Shown here piece after piece: positions 29,827 to 39,489 of a DNA stretch of 64,000 nucleotides. The notes beneath the pieces were generated by a model, which saw only the letters and a program-made list of their open reading frames with translations, was not told the DNA's origin and searched no databases. This stretch comes from Nocardioides sp. URHA0020 (GTDB taxonomy: Bacteria; Actinomycetota; Actinomycetes; Propionibacteriales; Nocardioidaceae). Position 1 is the stretch's first letter, and each line of letters opens with the position of its first letter. Location of the stretch: the NCBI RefSeq assembly GCF_000620705.1, contig NZ_KK211166.1:1-64000 (forward strand), written 5' to 3'. Made by a program: the position numbers and the translations under genes.

Positions 29827-29857
29827 GCGACAGGCGCGTCGGACTGCCGTAGGACGA

Positions 29858-29894
29858 CAACAGGGCGGTGACCACGAAGGTCACCGCCCTGTTG
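29858..29894. terminator. stem-loop terminator between convergent pepN and DUF5130 genes
   Basis: CAACAGGGCGGTGACC pairs perfectly with GGTCACCGCCCTGTTG (16 bp) around a five-base loop ACGAA. It sits between two convergent stops and can serve both directions. Confidence 0.9.
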
Positions 29895-29912
29895 CTGCGT
29901 CGGGGTCGCGGA

Positions 29913-30317
29913 TCAGTCGGCGTGCAGGGTGTCCGGAGCGCGCGCGTGGTCGGCGAGCATCTGGATCCCGCGGCGGAGCCCGCCGACCAGGTCACCGGAC
30001 TCGAACGACGACTGCATCTGCAGCGTGGTGAGCTCGACCTCCTGGTCGGTGATGTTGCGCCGCACGGTGCCGCCGGTGACGATCTCGAGCACCCGCGCGG
30101 CCGGGTCGAGCATGATCAGGATGCTGCGCGAGGGAGCGACCAGCGAGTTGTGCAGTTGCGTGGCGAAGGCGCGCGGGTCGGTGCCCGAGCGGCCGACGAA
30201 GACGCTGAACTCGAAGCGCGAGACCTGCTCGGCGCCGCGGATCGCCTCGTCGATCTGGAACCGCTCCGCGGTGTTGAACTCACCAACGCCCACTTGCGCC
30301 ACCGGCCTTCGACTCAT
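29913..30317 (-). CDS. DUF5130 (TPM-like) protein
   Basis: A 134-residue protein with pattern AERFQIDEAIRGAEQVSRFEFSVFVG ... SILIMLDPAARVLEIVTGGTVRRNITDQEV, matching the DUF5130/TPM-fold family. The TPM fold is found in membrane-quality or photosystem-repair-linked proteins, but the actinobacterial role is unknown. ATG 30317 overlaps the upstream membrane protein gene by 38 bases, so the two are translated together; in-frame GTGs at 30302 and 30293 are possible alternative starts. Confidence 0.85.
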   Translation of the reverse strand: MSRRPVAQVGVGEFNTAERFQIDEAIRGAEQVSRFEFSVFVGRSGTDPRAFATQLHNSLVAPSRSILIMLDPAARVLEIVTGGTVRRNITDQEVELTTLQMQSSFESGDLVGGLRRGIQMLADHARAPDTLHAD

Positions 30318-30633
30318 CGTTGTCCGGGGCGGGCAGCGCGGCGGTGCCCTTGCTCGGTCCGCCGAACCACTGGTCCTGGGTCGCCTGGCCGCCCGGCGTG
30401 AACCGCTCGCCCTTGATGACGCCCGGGATCACGACCAGCGCGGTGATGACCAGGAAGAGCAGCAGCGGCACCCCGACCAGGAGCAGCACGGCCTCCCACG
30501 GGTCGACCGCTGCGGGGTCGCTCCAGCCCTCCGGCACGTCCGCACCGGCGGGACCGCCGGCGACCACGACGAGCGCCCCCGCGAGGAGGACGGCAGAGGT
30601 ACGACGGGCGTGGCGGGCGAGCTTCGTGGTCAC
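30280..30633 (-). CDS. small exported single-pass membrane protein
   Basis: A 117-residue protein with a signal-like N-terminus (RRTSAVLLAGALVVVAGGPAGA), an extracellular DVPEGWSDPAAVDPWEAV part, one membrane segment (LLLVGVPLLLFLVITALVVIPGVI) and a Gly/Ser/Pro-rich cytoplasmic tail. It overlaps the DUF5130 gene at its end. This arrangement, an anchor protein beside a TPM-like protein, suggests a membrane complex, which is inference. The start is GTG 30633. Confidence 0.75.
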   Translation of the reverse strand: MTTKLARHARRTSAVLLAGALVVVAGGPAGADVPEGWSDPAAVDPWEAVLLLVGVPLLLFLVITALVVIPGVIKGERFTPGGQATQDQWFGGPSKGTAALPAPDNDESKAGGASGRW

Positions 30634-30720
30634 GGACGGAATCGTATCCGGTCGGATGCGTCACACGCCCCACGGGACCGGGCCGGCCCCACTCGTACGA
30701 CGTGGACCGGTGCGGTAGAC

Positions 30721-31770
30721 ATGGGGCCCATGCTTGGCTTCGACGACACGTCCTGCGACACCTCCGACGCGCTCTGCAAGACCGTCTTCGGCTGGACCGA
30801 CAACCAGAGGCTCGCCAACGTCTCCGACATCGTCATCGGCAAGCCGCTCGCCCTGCTGTGGCTGCTGGTCCTCTTCCTGGTCGTCCGCTGGCTCCTGCAC
30901 CGCGTGCTCGACCGGCTCGTCGAGCGCGCGGAGGACGGCGTGCTGCCCGACCGGATGAGCCGGTTCGGCTCCCGCGGGAGGGCCGCGGAGGCCCGCGACC
31001 TTGCGACCACGAACCGCCGGGTCCAGCGCGCCAAGACCATGGGCGACCTGCTCAAGAGCATCATCACCGGGCTCCTGATCGCGGTCTTCGGCACGATGGC
31101 GCTCAGCGAGCTCGGGGTCAACATCGCCCCGATCATCGCCTCCGCCGGCATCATCGGGCTCGCGCTCGGCTTCGGCGCGCAGTCCCTGGTGAAGGACTTC
31201 CTCTCCGGCATCTTCATGATCTTCGAGGACCAGTACGGCGTGGGCGACGTGATCGACGTCGGGGCGGCCAGCGGCACGGTGGAGGCGGTCAGCCTGCGCG
31301 TGACGCGGCTCCGCGACCTCAACGGCACCGTCTGGTACGTCCCCAACGGCGAGATCCTGCGCGTGGGCAACATGAGCCAGAACTGGTCGCGCGCCGTCGT
31401 GGACGTCAACGTCGGCTACCAGGAGGACCTCGCCCGGGTGGAGCGCGTGCTGCGCGACGTGGCGCACGACCTGTGGGCCGACGACGACTACCGCGGGCTC
31501 ATCATCGAGGAGCCGGAGGTCACCGGCGTGGAGATGTTCACCGCGGACGGCGTCACCCTCCGGGTGCTGATCAAGACCGCGCCGATGGAGCAGTGGGGCG
31601 TCGCCCGGACGCTGCGCCAGCGGATCAAGGCCCGCCTCGACCACGAGGGCATCGAGATCGCGCTCCCCCAGCGGGTCGTGTGGCACCGCGACCAGCCCAC
31701 CCCGGACCAGGCACCGGAGACGCCGACGGGCTCCTCCCCCGCAGGGGAGAAGCCCGTCGCCGGATCCTGA
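30721..31770 (+). CDS. mechanosensitive ion channel, MscS family
   Basis: A 349-residue membrane channel that opens on membrane tension and releases osmolytes. N-terminal hydrophobic segments (LLWLLVLFLVVRWLL), a second (SIITGLLIAVFGTMAL) and the pore helix IAPIIASAGIIGLALGFGAQSLVKDFLSGIFMIFEDQYGVGDVI (the GFGAQ and KDFLSG parts are the hallmark) are followed by the beta domain. The Pro/Ser-rich C-terminal tail is short. ATG 30721 or 30730 is the start. Its stop directly abuts the convergent OsmC stop. Confidence 0.94.
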   Translation: MGPMLGFDDTSCDTSDALCKTVFGWTDNQRLANVSDIVIGKPLALLWLLVLFLVVRWLLHRVLDRLVERAEDGVLPDRMSRFGSRGRAAEARDLATTNRRVQRAKTMGDLLKSIITGLLIAVFGTMALSELGVNIAPIIASAGIIGLALGFGAQSLVKDFLSGIFMIFEDQYGVGDVIDVGAASGTVEAVSLRVTRLRDLNGTVWYVPNGEILRVGNMSQNWSRAVVDVNVGYQEDLARVERVLRDVAHDLWADDDYRGLIIEEPEVTGVEMFTADGVTLRVLIKTAPMEQWGVARTLRQRIKARLDHEGIEIALPQRVVWHRDQPTPDQAPETPTGSSPAGEKPVAGS

Positions 31771-32196
31771 CTAGGCCAGGGACGCCTCGAGCTTGATCGG
31801 CACGGCGGCGAGCGCCTGGCTGACCGGGCAGCCGACCTTGGCGGCCTCGGCCGCGGCGACGAAGTCCTCGTTGCTCAGACCCTCGACGACGGCCTTGACC
31901 GTCAGGCGGATCTCGGTGATGCCGGTGCCCGGGACGAAGTCCACGGCCGCGCTGGTGTCCAGCGAGGTCGCCGGCGTACCGGCCTTGGCCAGGCCGTTGG
32001 ACAGCGCCATCGAGAAGCACGACGAGTGCGCGGCGGCGATCAGCTCCTCGGGGCTCGTCTTGCCGTTGGCCTCCTCGGCGCGGGAGGCCCAGGAGACGTC
32101 GTACGTGCCGGTGCCGGAGGACTCCAGCGTGACCTTGCCGGCGCCCTCGAAGAGGGTGCCTTCCCAGTGCGTGCTGGCGTTGCGGGTCGTAGCCAT
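31771..32196 (-). CDS. OsmC family peroxiredoxin-like protein
   Basis: A 141-residue protein of the OsmC/Ohr family. The two active cysteines are visible in AAHSSCFSMALS (about 55) and KVGCPVSQAL (about 123). The start ATG 32196 is preceded by GAGGAGTG. OsmC-type members reduce organic hydroperoxides. It abuts the convergent mscS-like gene with no intervening base. Confidence 0.92.
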   Translation of the reverse strand: MATTRNASTHWEGTLFEGAGKVTLESSGTGTYDVSWASRAEEANGKTSPEELIAAAHSSCFSMALSNGLAKAGTPATSLDTSAAVDFVPGTGITEIRLTVKAVVEGLSNEDFVAAAEAAKVGCPVSQALAAVPIKLEASLA

Positions 32197-32295
32197 GTGC
32201 GGATCACTCCTCGTGCGTCGCTCGAAAGGACTCGGTGCCAGCGAGTCTGGCACGCCGGTGTCGAGCGGTCACCGGGGCCTCGTCACAATGGACGG

Positions 32296-32670
32296 GTGAC
32301 GACCTTCTACGACGAGATCGGCGGTTTCGAGACGTTCCGGCGGATCGTCGCGAGGTTCTACGAGGGTGTTGCCGAGGACCCGGTCCTGCGGCCGCTCTAC
32401 CCCGAGGAGGACCTCGGGCCGGCCGAGGAGCGCTTCCTGCTGTTCCTGGTGCAGTACTGGGGCGGCCCCACGACGTACTCCGAGAGCCGCGGCCACCCGC
32501 GCCTGCGGATGCGCCACGCTCCGTTCGCGGTGACGCCGGAGACCAAGGAGCACTGGCTCCTGCACTTCCGGGCCGGGCTCGACGAGGTCGCCCTGACGCC
32601 CGAGCAGGACGAGCAGTTCTGGGACTACGTGACGCACGCGGCCCAGTTCATGGTCAACACGCTCGAGTGA
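32296..32670 (+). CDS. glbO: group II truncated haemoglobin (trHbO)
   Basis: A 124-residue globin from GTG 32296 (VTTFYDEIGG); the ATG at 32288 is out of frame. Landmarks of trHbO are present: proximal histidine in RMRHAPFAV, the group II tryptophan in KEHWLLHF and RFYEGVAEDPVLRPLYPEE in the B-E region with Tyr. Group II members bind O2 tightly and are implicated in oxygen or NO chemistry. It stands alone between divergent OsmC and convergent thioesterase genes. Confidence 0.93.
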   Translation: MTTFYDEIGGFETFRRIVARFYEGVAEDPVLRPLYPEEDLGPAEERFLLFLVQYWGGPTTYSESRGHPRLRMRHAPFAVTPETKEHWLLHFRAGLDEVALTPEQDEQFWDYVTHAAQFMVNTLE

Positions 32671-32698
32671 GCGCGCCGCCCGGGACCGGCGCGCCGGC

Positions 32699-33553
32699 TC
32701 AGGCCGGCTGAAGGGCCCGCAGCCGGTCGAGGTAGATCTCGGGCGGGACGGTCGAGCGCTGGGTCGCCTGGTCGAAGAAGACGATGGTCACCCGGCCCCG
32801 GGCGAGCGTGACGTCGCCGTCGCCGATGACCGACTCGATGGTCGCGGAGCGCTGGCCGATGCGGGCGATCCAGGAGCGGGCGGCGTACGGCTCGGGCCGG
32901 AAGAGGATCGGCACCCGGTAGTCGACGTCGGTCTGCGCCACGACGAGGGTGATCGGCTCGAGGCCCGCCCAGAGCTCGGCGAAGCCGGAGATGCGGGCCT
33001 CCTGGAAGTACTCGAAGTACTTCACGTTGTTGACGTGCCCGTAGATGTCGACGTCCGAGAAGCGGACGTGCACCGGGTAGGACAGCGCCGGCTCCGGGAG
33101 CTCGCGCGGGAACCTCGGCCGGGGCGTCGGCGCCTCCGGCTCGAGGAAGCGACCGAGCATCTCGCGCTCCTGGTCGTTGACCCGGCGCGGTGTCTCGGTG
33201 GTGAAGACGTACGGCGTGAGCATCGTCTTGGCCCGCGCGTAGACCTGCCGCGTGCCGTCGGGCTCCTCGTGGAAGACCTCGTAGGCCACCGTGAACGACG
33301 CGGCTCGGATCTGGGTCACCCACGCCTCGATGCTGACGGGCCGAGAGCCGAAGCTCAGCGGCGCGACGTAGGTCACCTCGTGGCGGACCACGACGGTGCC
33401 CTCGGTCAGCATCCCCGAGTGGGCCGCAGGTGAGTGGGTGCGGAGCATGTCGACGCGGGCCTCTTGGAGGTAGTCCACGTAGACGACGTTGTTGATGTGC
33501 CCGAGCTGGTCCATGTCGGCCCAGCGCAGCGGGCACTCGTAGCGGTGTCGCAC
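32699..33553 (-). CDS. double-hotdog acyl-CoA thioesterase
   Basis: A 284-residue protein made of two hotdog modules in tandem: the first starts ECPLRWADMDQLGHINNVVYVDYLQEAR, the second PVHVRFSDVDIYGHVNNVKYFEYFQEAR. Each carries the D-x-D/QxxH-x-N signature of 4HBT-family thioesterases. The protein probably hydrolyses an acyl-CoA thioester, but the substrate is unknown. It starts with GTG 33553. Confidence 0.93.
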   Translation of the reverse strand: MRHRYECPLRWADMDQLGHINNVVYVDYLQEARVDMLRTHSPAAHSGMLTEGTVVVRHEVTYVAPLSFGSRPVSIEAWVTQIRAASFTVAYEVFHEEPDGTRQVYARAKTMLTPYVFTTETPRRVNDQEREMLGRFLEPEAPTPRPRFPRELPEPALSYPVHVRFSDVDIYGHVNNVKYFEYFQEARISGFAELWAGLEPITLVVAQTDVDYRVPILFRPEPYAARSWIARIGQRSATIESVIGDGDVTLARGRVTIVFFDQATQRSTVPPEIYLDRLRALQPA

Positions 33554-33572
33554 GCCCCGATGGTGCCAGAGA

Positions 33573-33752
33573 TCAGCTGGTGAGGCTGAAGCTGCCGTAG
33601 TGCGAGCGGACCGACTCGTGGCGGGCCAGGCGGGCGCGGCGGTTGGTGACGACGAACTGACCGACGGCGGCGATGGAGACCAGCGCGGTGGCGGCGGCGA
33701 CGACCAGGAACGCGATCGAGAGAGCGAAGAGCGTGGTGCTGACGACAGTCAT
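33573..33752 (-). CDS. small membrane protein under TetR control
   Basis: A 59-residue protein from ATG 33752 (AAGGAG nine bases upstream). One membrane segment (LFALSIAFLVVAAATALVSIAAV) precedes a short basic tail NRRARLARHESVRSHYG. No family is recognised. It is divergent from the TetR gene over a palindrome-rich operator, so it is probably the regulator's target despite its small size. Confidence 0.68.
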   Translation of the reverse strand: MTVVSTTLFALSIAFLVVAAATALVSIAAVGQFVVTNRRARLARHESVRSHYGSFSLTS

Positions 33753-33759
33753 GACGACT

Positions 33760-33810
33760 CCTTCTACAGACGTAGGATCTCTACTTCTGTAGAAACTACA
33801 ACTGTAGAAG
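33760..33810. promoter_or_regulatory. TetR-type operator repeats
   Basis: TTCTACAGA (33762-33770) and TCTGTAGAA (33786-33794) form an inverted pair, and ACTACAACTGTAGAA (33795-33809) forms a second element with CTACA/TGTAG arms. All share the TTCTACAG core and lie between the divergent small membrane protein and TetR starts. Confidence 0.7.
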
Positions 33811-33866
33811 GATCGCGGCAAGCCCTCGCGGTAGTGTCTCCAGTCACAGCCCCCGAGAAGGACCTC

Positions 33867-34505
33867 ATGTCGCACGCCACCACCGACGCCAGCTCCGAGA
33901 CCAGCTCGGCCGCCGCTGCGTGCGCACCGCTGTCACCCCGCCGCCGCACGCTGCTCGACGCGGCCCTGCACGTGATCGCCGACGAGGGCCTCAAGGGCCT
34001 GACCCACCGCGCCGTCGACCGCCGCGCGGGCCTGCCGGAGGGCAGCTGCTCGGCGTACTGGCGCACGCGCAGCGCGCTGGAGGCGGCCCTGACCGAGTAC
34101 GTCGCCGCCTCGCTGCTCGCGGACGTCGACGGGCTCACCGCGCAGATCGACGTCTGCCCCGAGGACGACGAGCAGGCGGCCGTGTCGGCCACCCTGGAGC
34201 TGTTCCTGCGCTGGCTCGACCAGCGCGAGCTGCTCGTGGCCCGGCTCGAGCTCACGATGGCCGCCACCCGCGACCCCGACCTCGCCCAGCTGCTGGCCGA
34301 CCACCGGGCCCGGCTGATCGCGATCGTCGAGGAGATCATGACGGCCACCGGCAAGGAGCAGGGAGCGGCCCGCGCCGAGGCGCTGGTGGCGTCGTACGAC
34401 GGGATCCTCCTGTCGGCGCTGCTGCAGCCGGCGCCCGCCAGGCGGGACTTCCTGGCCCGGTCGCTCGAGCTGCTCGGCACGTCGCTCGCCGGCGCCGCGG
34501 AGTAG
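33867..34505 (+). CDS. TetR family transcriptional regulator
   Basis: A 212-residue regulator: N-terminal RRRTLLDAALHVIADEGLKGLTHRAVDRRAGLPEGSCSAYWRTRSALEAAL is the HTH, and a helical C-terminal domain follows. The start ATG 33867 has GAAGGA upstream. It likely represses the divergent small membrane protein gene and itself. The thiolase gene starts 86 bp downstream. Confidence 0.92.
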   Translation: MSHATTDASSETSSAAAACAPLSPRRRTLLDAALHVIADEGLKGLTHRAVDRRAGLPEGSCSAYWRTRSALEAALTEYVAASLLADVDGLTAQIDVCPEDDEQAAVSATLELFLRWLDQRELLVARLELTMAATRDPDLAQLLADHRARLIAIVEEIMTATGKEQGAARAEALVASYDGILLSALLQPAPARRDFLARSLELLGTSLAGAAE

Positions 34506-34530
34506 TGACGAACGCCGCACCGGGCGCCGG

Positions 34531-34544
34531 TAGAACACGGTCTA
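34531..34544. promoter_or_regulatory. KstR-like operator upstream of thiolase
   Basis: TAGAACACGGTCTA resembles the mycobacterial KstR consensus TNNAACNNGTTNNA with one mismatch (G for T at position 10). It lies 47 bp before the thiolase ATG. KstR controls lipid/cholesterol catabolic genes in actinobacteria. The identification is by eye. Confidence 0.4.
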
Positions 34545-34590
34545 CTCTGGCTTGCGCAGCAGCACCAACCCCTGGAAACGGAGTGTTCCC

Positions 34591-35805
34591 ATGCCCGAGG
34601 CAGTCATCGTGTCCGCCGCTCGTTCCCCGATCGGACGGGCCAACAAGGGGTCGCTGACCGAGTTCCGACCCGACGACCTCACGGCGTTCATCGTGAAGAC
34701 AGCGCTGGACAAGATCCCGGAGCTCGACCCGAGCACGATCGACGACCACTACCTCGGCTGCGGCCTGCCGGGCGGCGAGTCCGGTAACAACCTGGCCCGC
34801 GTGGTCAACGTCCTCAACGGCCTGGACGACGTGCCCGGCGCGACCATCACCCGCTACTGCTCGTCCTCGGTGCAGACCACGCGGATGGCGTTCCACGCGA
34901 TCAAGGCCGGCGAGGGCGACGTCTTCATCTCCTCCGGCGTCGAGACCGTGTCCCGCTTCGCGAAGGGCACCTCGGACCACTGGCCCGACACCCACAACCA
35001 CGCCTTCGACGACGCCAAGGCGCGCACCGACAAGCAGGCCCAGGGCGGCGTGGACTGGAGCGACCCGCGCGAGAGCGGCCAGGTCCCCGACGTCTACATC
35101 GCGATGGGCCAGACGGCCGAGAACGTCGCCCGGCTCCGCGGCCTGAGCCGCCAGGAGCTCGACGAGTTCGGCGTCCGCTCGCAGAACCTCGCCGAGAAGG
35201 CCATCGCCGACGGCTTCTGGGCCCGCGAGATCACGCCGGTCACCACGCCCAGCGGCACCGTCGTGACCGCCGACGACGGGCCCCGCGCCGGCGTCACCTA
35301 CGACGGCATCAAGGACCTCAAGCCGGTCTTCCGACCCGACGGCGTCGTCACCGCCGGCAACTGCTGCGGTCTCAACGACGGTGCTGCGGCCGTCATCATC
35401 ATGTCCGACACCAAGGCCGCCGAGCTCGGCCTCACGCCGCTGGCCCGGATCGTCTCCACCGGCGTCTCGGGGCTGTCGCCCGAGATCATGGGCCTCGGTC
35501 CGATCGAGGCCACCAAGAACGCGCTCAAGTACGCCGGCATGAGCATCGGCGACATCGACCTGGTCGAGATCAACGAGGCGTTCGCCGCCCAGGTCGTCCC
35601 GTCGTACCAGGAGCTGGGCATCGACCTGGACCGCCTGAACGTCAACGGCGGCGCGATCGCGGTCGGTCACCCCTTCGGCATGACCGGCGCCCGGCTGCAG
35701 AACACGCTGCTGAACTCGCTGGACTGGCACGACAAGACCACCGGTCTCATCACGATGTGCGTGGGCGGCGGCCAGGGCATGGCCCTGATCCTCGAGCGTC
35801 TCTGA
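34591..35805 (+). CDS. acetyl-CoA C-acetyltransferase (thiolase)
   Basis: A 404-residue thiolase-fold enzyme: nucleophilic cysteine in TITRYCSSSVQTTRMA (about 90), the NEAFAAQVV segment, the histidine in NGGAIAVGHPFGMTGARL and the second cysteine in GLITMCVGGGQGMALI. It cleaves 3-ketoacyl-CoA with CoA in beta-oxidation, or condenses acetyl-CoA. The KstR-like site in front suggests lipid or steroid catabolism, but this is inference. The start is ATG 34591. Confidence 0.94.
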   Translation: MPEAVIVSAARSPIGRANKGSLTEFRPDDLTAFIVKTALDKIPELDPSTIDDHYLGCGLPGGESGNNLARVVNVLNGLDDVPGATITRYCSSSVQTTRMAFHAIKAGEGDVFISSGVETVSRFAKGTSDHWPDTHNHAFDDAKARTDKQAQGGVDWSDPRESGQVPDVYIAMGQTAENVARLRGLSRQELDEFGVRSQNLAEKAIADGFWAREITPVTTPSGTVVTADDGPRAGVTYDGIKDLKPVFRPDGVVTAGNCCGLNDGAAAVIIMSDTKAAELGLTPLARIVSTGVSGLSPEIMGLGPIEATKNALKYAGMSIGDIDLVEINEAFAAQVVPSYQELGIDLDRLNVNGGAIAVGHPFGMTGARLQNTLLNSLDWHDKTTGLITMCVGGGQGMALILERL

Positions 35806-35808
35806 CGC

Positions 35809-36570
35809 TCACCGCTCGAACCCGTCGAACGCCTGGCCGCGGAACGCGGCCAGGCGTTCTGCCTGCTCGGCCACGCCCGCCGGGACCGGACCGCCGTCCC
35901 ACACCGTCACCGCGACCTGGAGTCTCCTGCCCTTGCTGCGCGGGCGCCACGAGCCGATCAGCTCCCCGCCGGCGAGCACCCCGCCCGGACGCCCCAGGGT
36001 GCGCCAGAGGTCCGGGCGCGCCGAGGCGTCGGGCACGACGAGCTCCCGGTCGCGTCCCTGCAGGAAGAGGTCGAACGGGCCGAGCAGGCGCAGGTACGCA
36101 CGGACCGGGTCGAGGTGCACCAGCGCAGGTAGGGCTCGCCGAGACGGGCGGTGAGGGCGCCCGACATGTCGCCCTTGACGACCGGCTCGGTGGCGACGTC
36201 GCGCATCACCCCGGCGATGTGGTCGAGCGCGTCGAGCACCGGTATCCCGGCCTGCTTCAACGGCCGGGAAGCATCGAAGATCCGCTTGGCGGCGTCGGCC
36301 TCGCTCCACGGCGCCACGGCCGCCGCCACCTGCGCGGCCTCGGATCGCCGGTAGGCGTGCGGTGCACCGCGCAGGGTCCAAGCGAGGAACAGGTCGTCGT
36401 CGGACATGCGCACCGCGGATCTCGAGCGCCCAGCCCGCCCCTTGGGGACCGGAGTCCTGGGCACCCACGCGTAGCACGCTGGCGTCGCGGTGCTGACCGC
36501 CCCGCGCCAGCTGCTGGGCAGCGATCCGGAACCGGAGCACCGACTCGCGCGAAACCCGCGTGGCCTCCAT
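35809..36570 (-). pseudogene. degraded AlkZ-like winged-helix DNA-binding gene
   Basis: Family members have an N-terminal MEATRVSRESVLRFRIAAQQLARG-like start, a central GDMSGALTARL ... YLRWC block and a final LLGPFDLFLQGRDRELVVPD block. Here these parts lie in different frames: residues to ALEIRG in one frame (up to about 36415), RMSDDDLFLAWTLRGAPHAY through EPYLRWC in another (to about 36130), then VRAYLRLLGPFDLFLQ back in the first. Between LRWC and LLGPF a large middle segment is missing, as intact proteins have about 350-400 residues and this one has about 250 codons. It is probably a decayed gene of the crosslink-glycosylase-like AlkZ family. A sequencing error cannot explain the deletion. 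Confidence 0.75.
35828..35858. terminator. stem-loop terminator for the thiolase gene
   Basis: AACGCCTGGCCGCG pairs perfectly with CGCGGCCAGGCGTT around a three-base loop GAA. It lies 22 bp after the thiolase stop, inside the end of the convergent winged-helix pseudogene. Confidence 0.7.
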
Positions 36571-36617
36571 GGCCCCATCCTCCATCACCGCGGCAGCACT
36601 CCCCTTACACTGCCCGA

Positions 36618-37124
36618 GTGACCGACTCGGGTGACGGCCAGACCAGATGGTTGGACCAGGATGAGCAGCGCTCGTGGCGCGCGCTGCTGATGGGGATGAC
36701 CCTGCTCCTCGACCGCCTTGACGACGACCTCCGCCGCAACTGCGACCTGTCCCTCGTGGAGTACGAGATCCTCGTGCGGCTCTCCGAGCGCGAGGGCCGC
36801 CAGATGCGGATGGCCCAGCTCGCCGACGCACTCGCCCACAGCCGCAGCCGGGTGACCCACACGGTCACCCGGATGGAGCGGTCGGGCCTGATCACCCGCA
36901 GCAGCTCGCCGGAGGACGGCCGCGGGGTCGTCGCCAGCATGACCGACAAGGGCTACGACCTGATCGAGCGGATGGCCCCGATCCACGTCAACGGCGTGCG
37001 CGAGCACCTCGTCGACCTCGCCAGCCGCGAGGACTTCGCCGCGCTGGGCCGGGTCATGGACGCGGTCTCGGACAACCTGGTGGCCGCGCATCCCGAGATG
37101 GAGATGCGCGCGGACGCCCCCTGA
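36618..37124 (+). CDS. MarR family transcriptional regulator
   Basis: A 168-residue winged-helix regulator from GTG 36618: HTH MRMAQLADALAHSRSRVTHTVTRMERSGLITR with wing SSSPEDGRGVVASMTDKG. It stands between the AlkZ-like pseudogene (divergent) and ettA (convergent), with no obvious target or operator. A stem-loop follows its stop. Confidence 0.92.
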   Translation: MTDSGDGQTRWLDQDEQRSWRALLMGMTLLLDRLDDDLRRNCDLSLVEYEILVRLSEREGRQMRMAQLADALAHSRSRVTHTVTRMERSGLITRSSSPEDGRGVVASMTDKGYDLIERMAPIHVNGVREHLVDLASREDFAALGRVMDAVSDNLVAAHPEMEMRADAP

Positions 37125-37132
37125 ACGGACGA

Positions 37133-37158
37133 GGGCGGCGACCCGGAGGTCACCGCCC
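37133..37158. terminator. stem-loop between convergent marR and ettA
   Basis: GGGCGGCGACC pairs with GGTCACCGCCC (one mismatch) around a four-base loop CGGA. It sits between two convergent stops. Confidence 0.6.
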
Positions 37159-37183
37159 TGCGTCAGCTCGGATGCATGCTGGA

Positions 37184-38866
<1,683 letters not shown>

Positions 38867-38973
38867 GGTCCGAGCCTAGTTGCCCGCCGGGCTTGAGACC
38901 TGATCGGGGGCCGACGGCGTCTGTAGGGTGACGGCCTCCACCGGGGAGGCCGGTGAACGCTCACGGAGGGCAC

Positions 38974-39489
38974 GTGCGTCGATCCGACCGCACCGACGAC
39001 GAGTTCGCGGAGTTCGTGACCGCCCGCTCACCGCAGCTCTATCGCAGCGCCTACCTGCTCACGACCTCGTCGCACGCCGCCGAGGACCTGGTGCAGACCG
39101 CCCTGGCCAAGACGTACGCCGCGTGGTGGCGGGTGCGGTCGGCGGACGACCCCGTCGCCTACGTGCACGGCGTGCTGGTGAAGTCCTTCCTCTCCGAGCG
39201 ACGGCGGAAGAGCTCCCGCGAGCTGCCGATCGCGTCGGCGCCGGAGCGGGCGAGCACCGACGCCGACCCGACCGAACGGGCGGCGCTCCTGGCGGCGCTC
39301 GCCGAGCTCGGCGCCATCGACCGAGCCGTGGTGGTGCTCCGCTTCTGGGAGGACCGCAGCGTCAGCCAGACCGCGGTCCAGCTCCACCTCACCGAGGCTG
39401 CGGTGAAGAACCGCAGCCTCCGCGCCCTGCGCTCGTTGCGCGGCCTGCTCGCCGAACCCTCCTCCCACTCGAACGGAAGCGCGCGATGA
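38974..39489 (+). CDS. SigE-type RNA polymerase sigma factor
   Basis: A 171-residue ECF-like sigma factor. Region 2 is EFAEFVTARSPQLYRSAYLLTTSSHAAEDLVQTALAKTY, region 4 is LAELGAIDRAVVVLRFWEDRSVSQTAVQLHLTEAAVKNRSLRALRSL. It matches the SigE subfamily of Streptomyces-type ECF factors. GTG 38974 is chosen because GGAGGG lies five bases before it; GTG 38953 is in frame but lacks a site. The stop overlaps the start of the next gene as ATGA, so they are translationally coupled. Confidence 0.9.
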   Translation: MRRSDRTDDEFAEFVTARSPQLYRSAYLLTTSSHAAEDLVQTALAKTYAAWWRVRSADDPVAYVHGVLVKSFLSERRRKSSRELPIASAPERASTDADPTERAALLAALAELGAIDRAVVVLRFWEDRSVSQTAVQLHLTEAAVKNRSLRALRSLRGLLAEPSSHSNGSAR

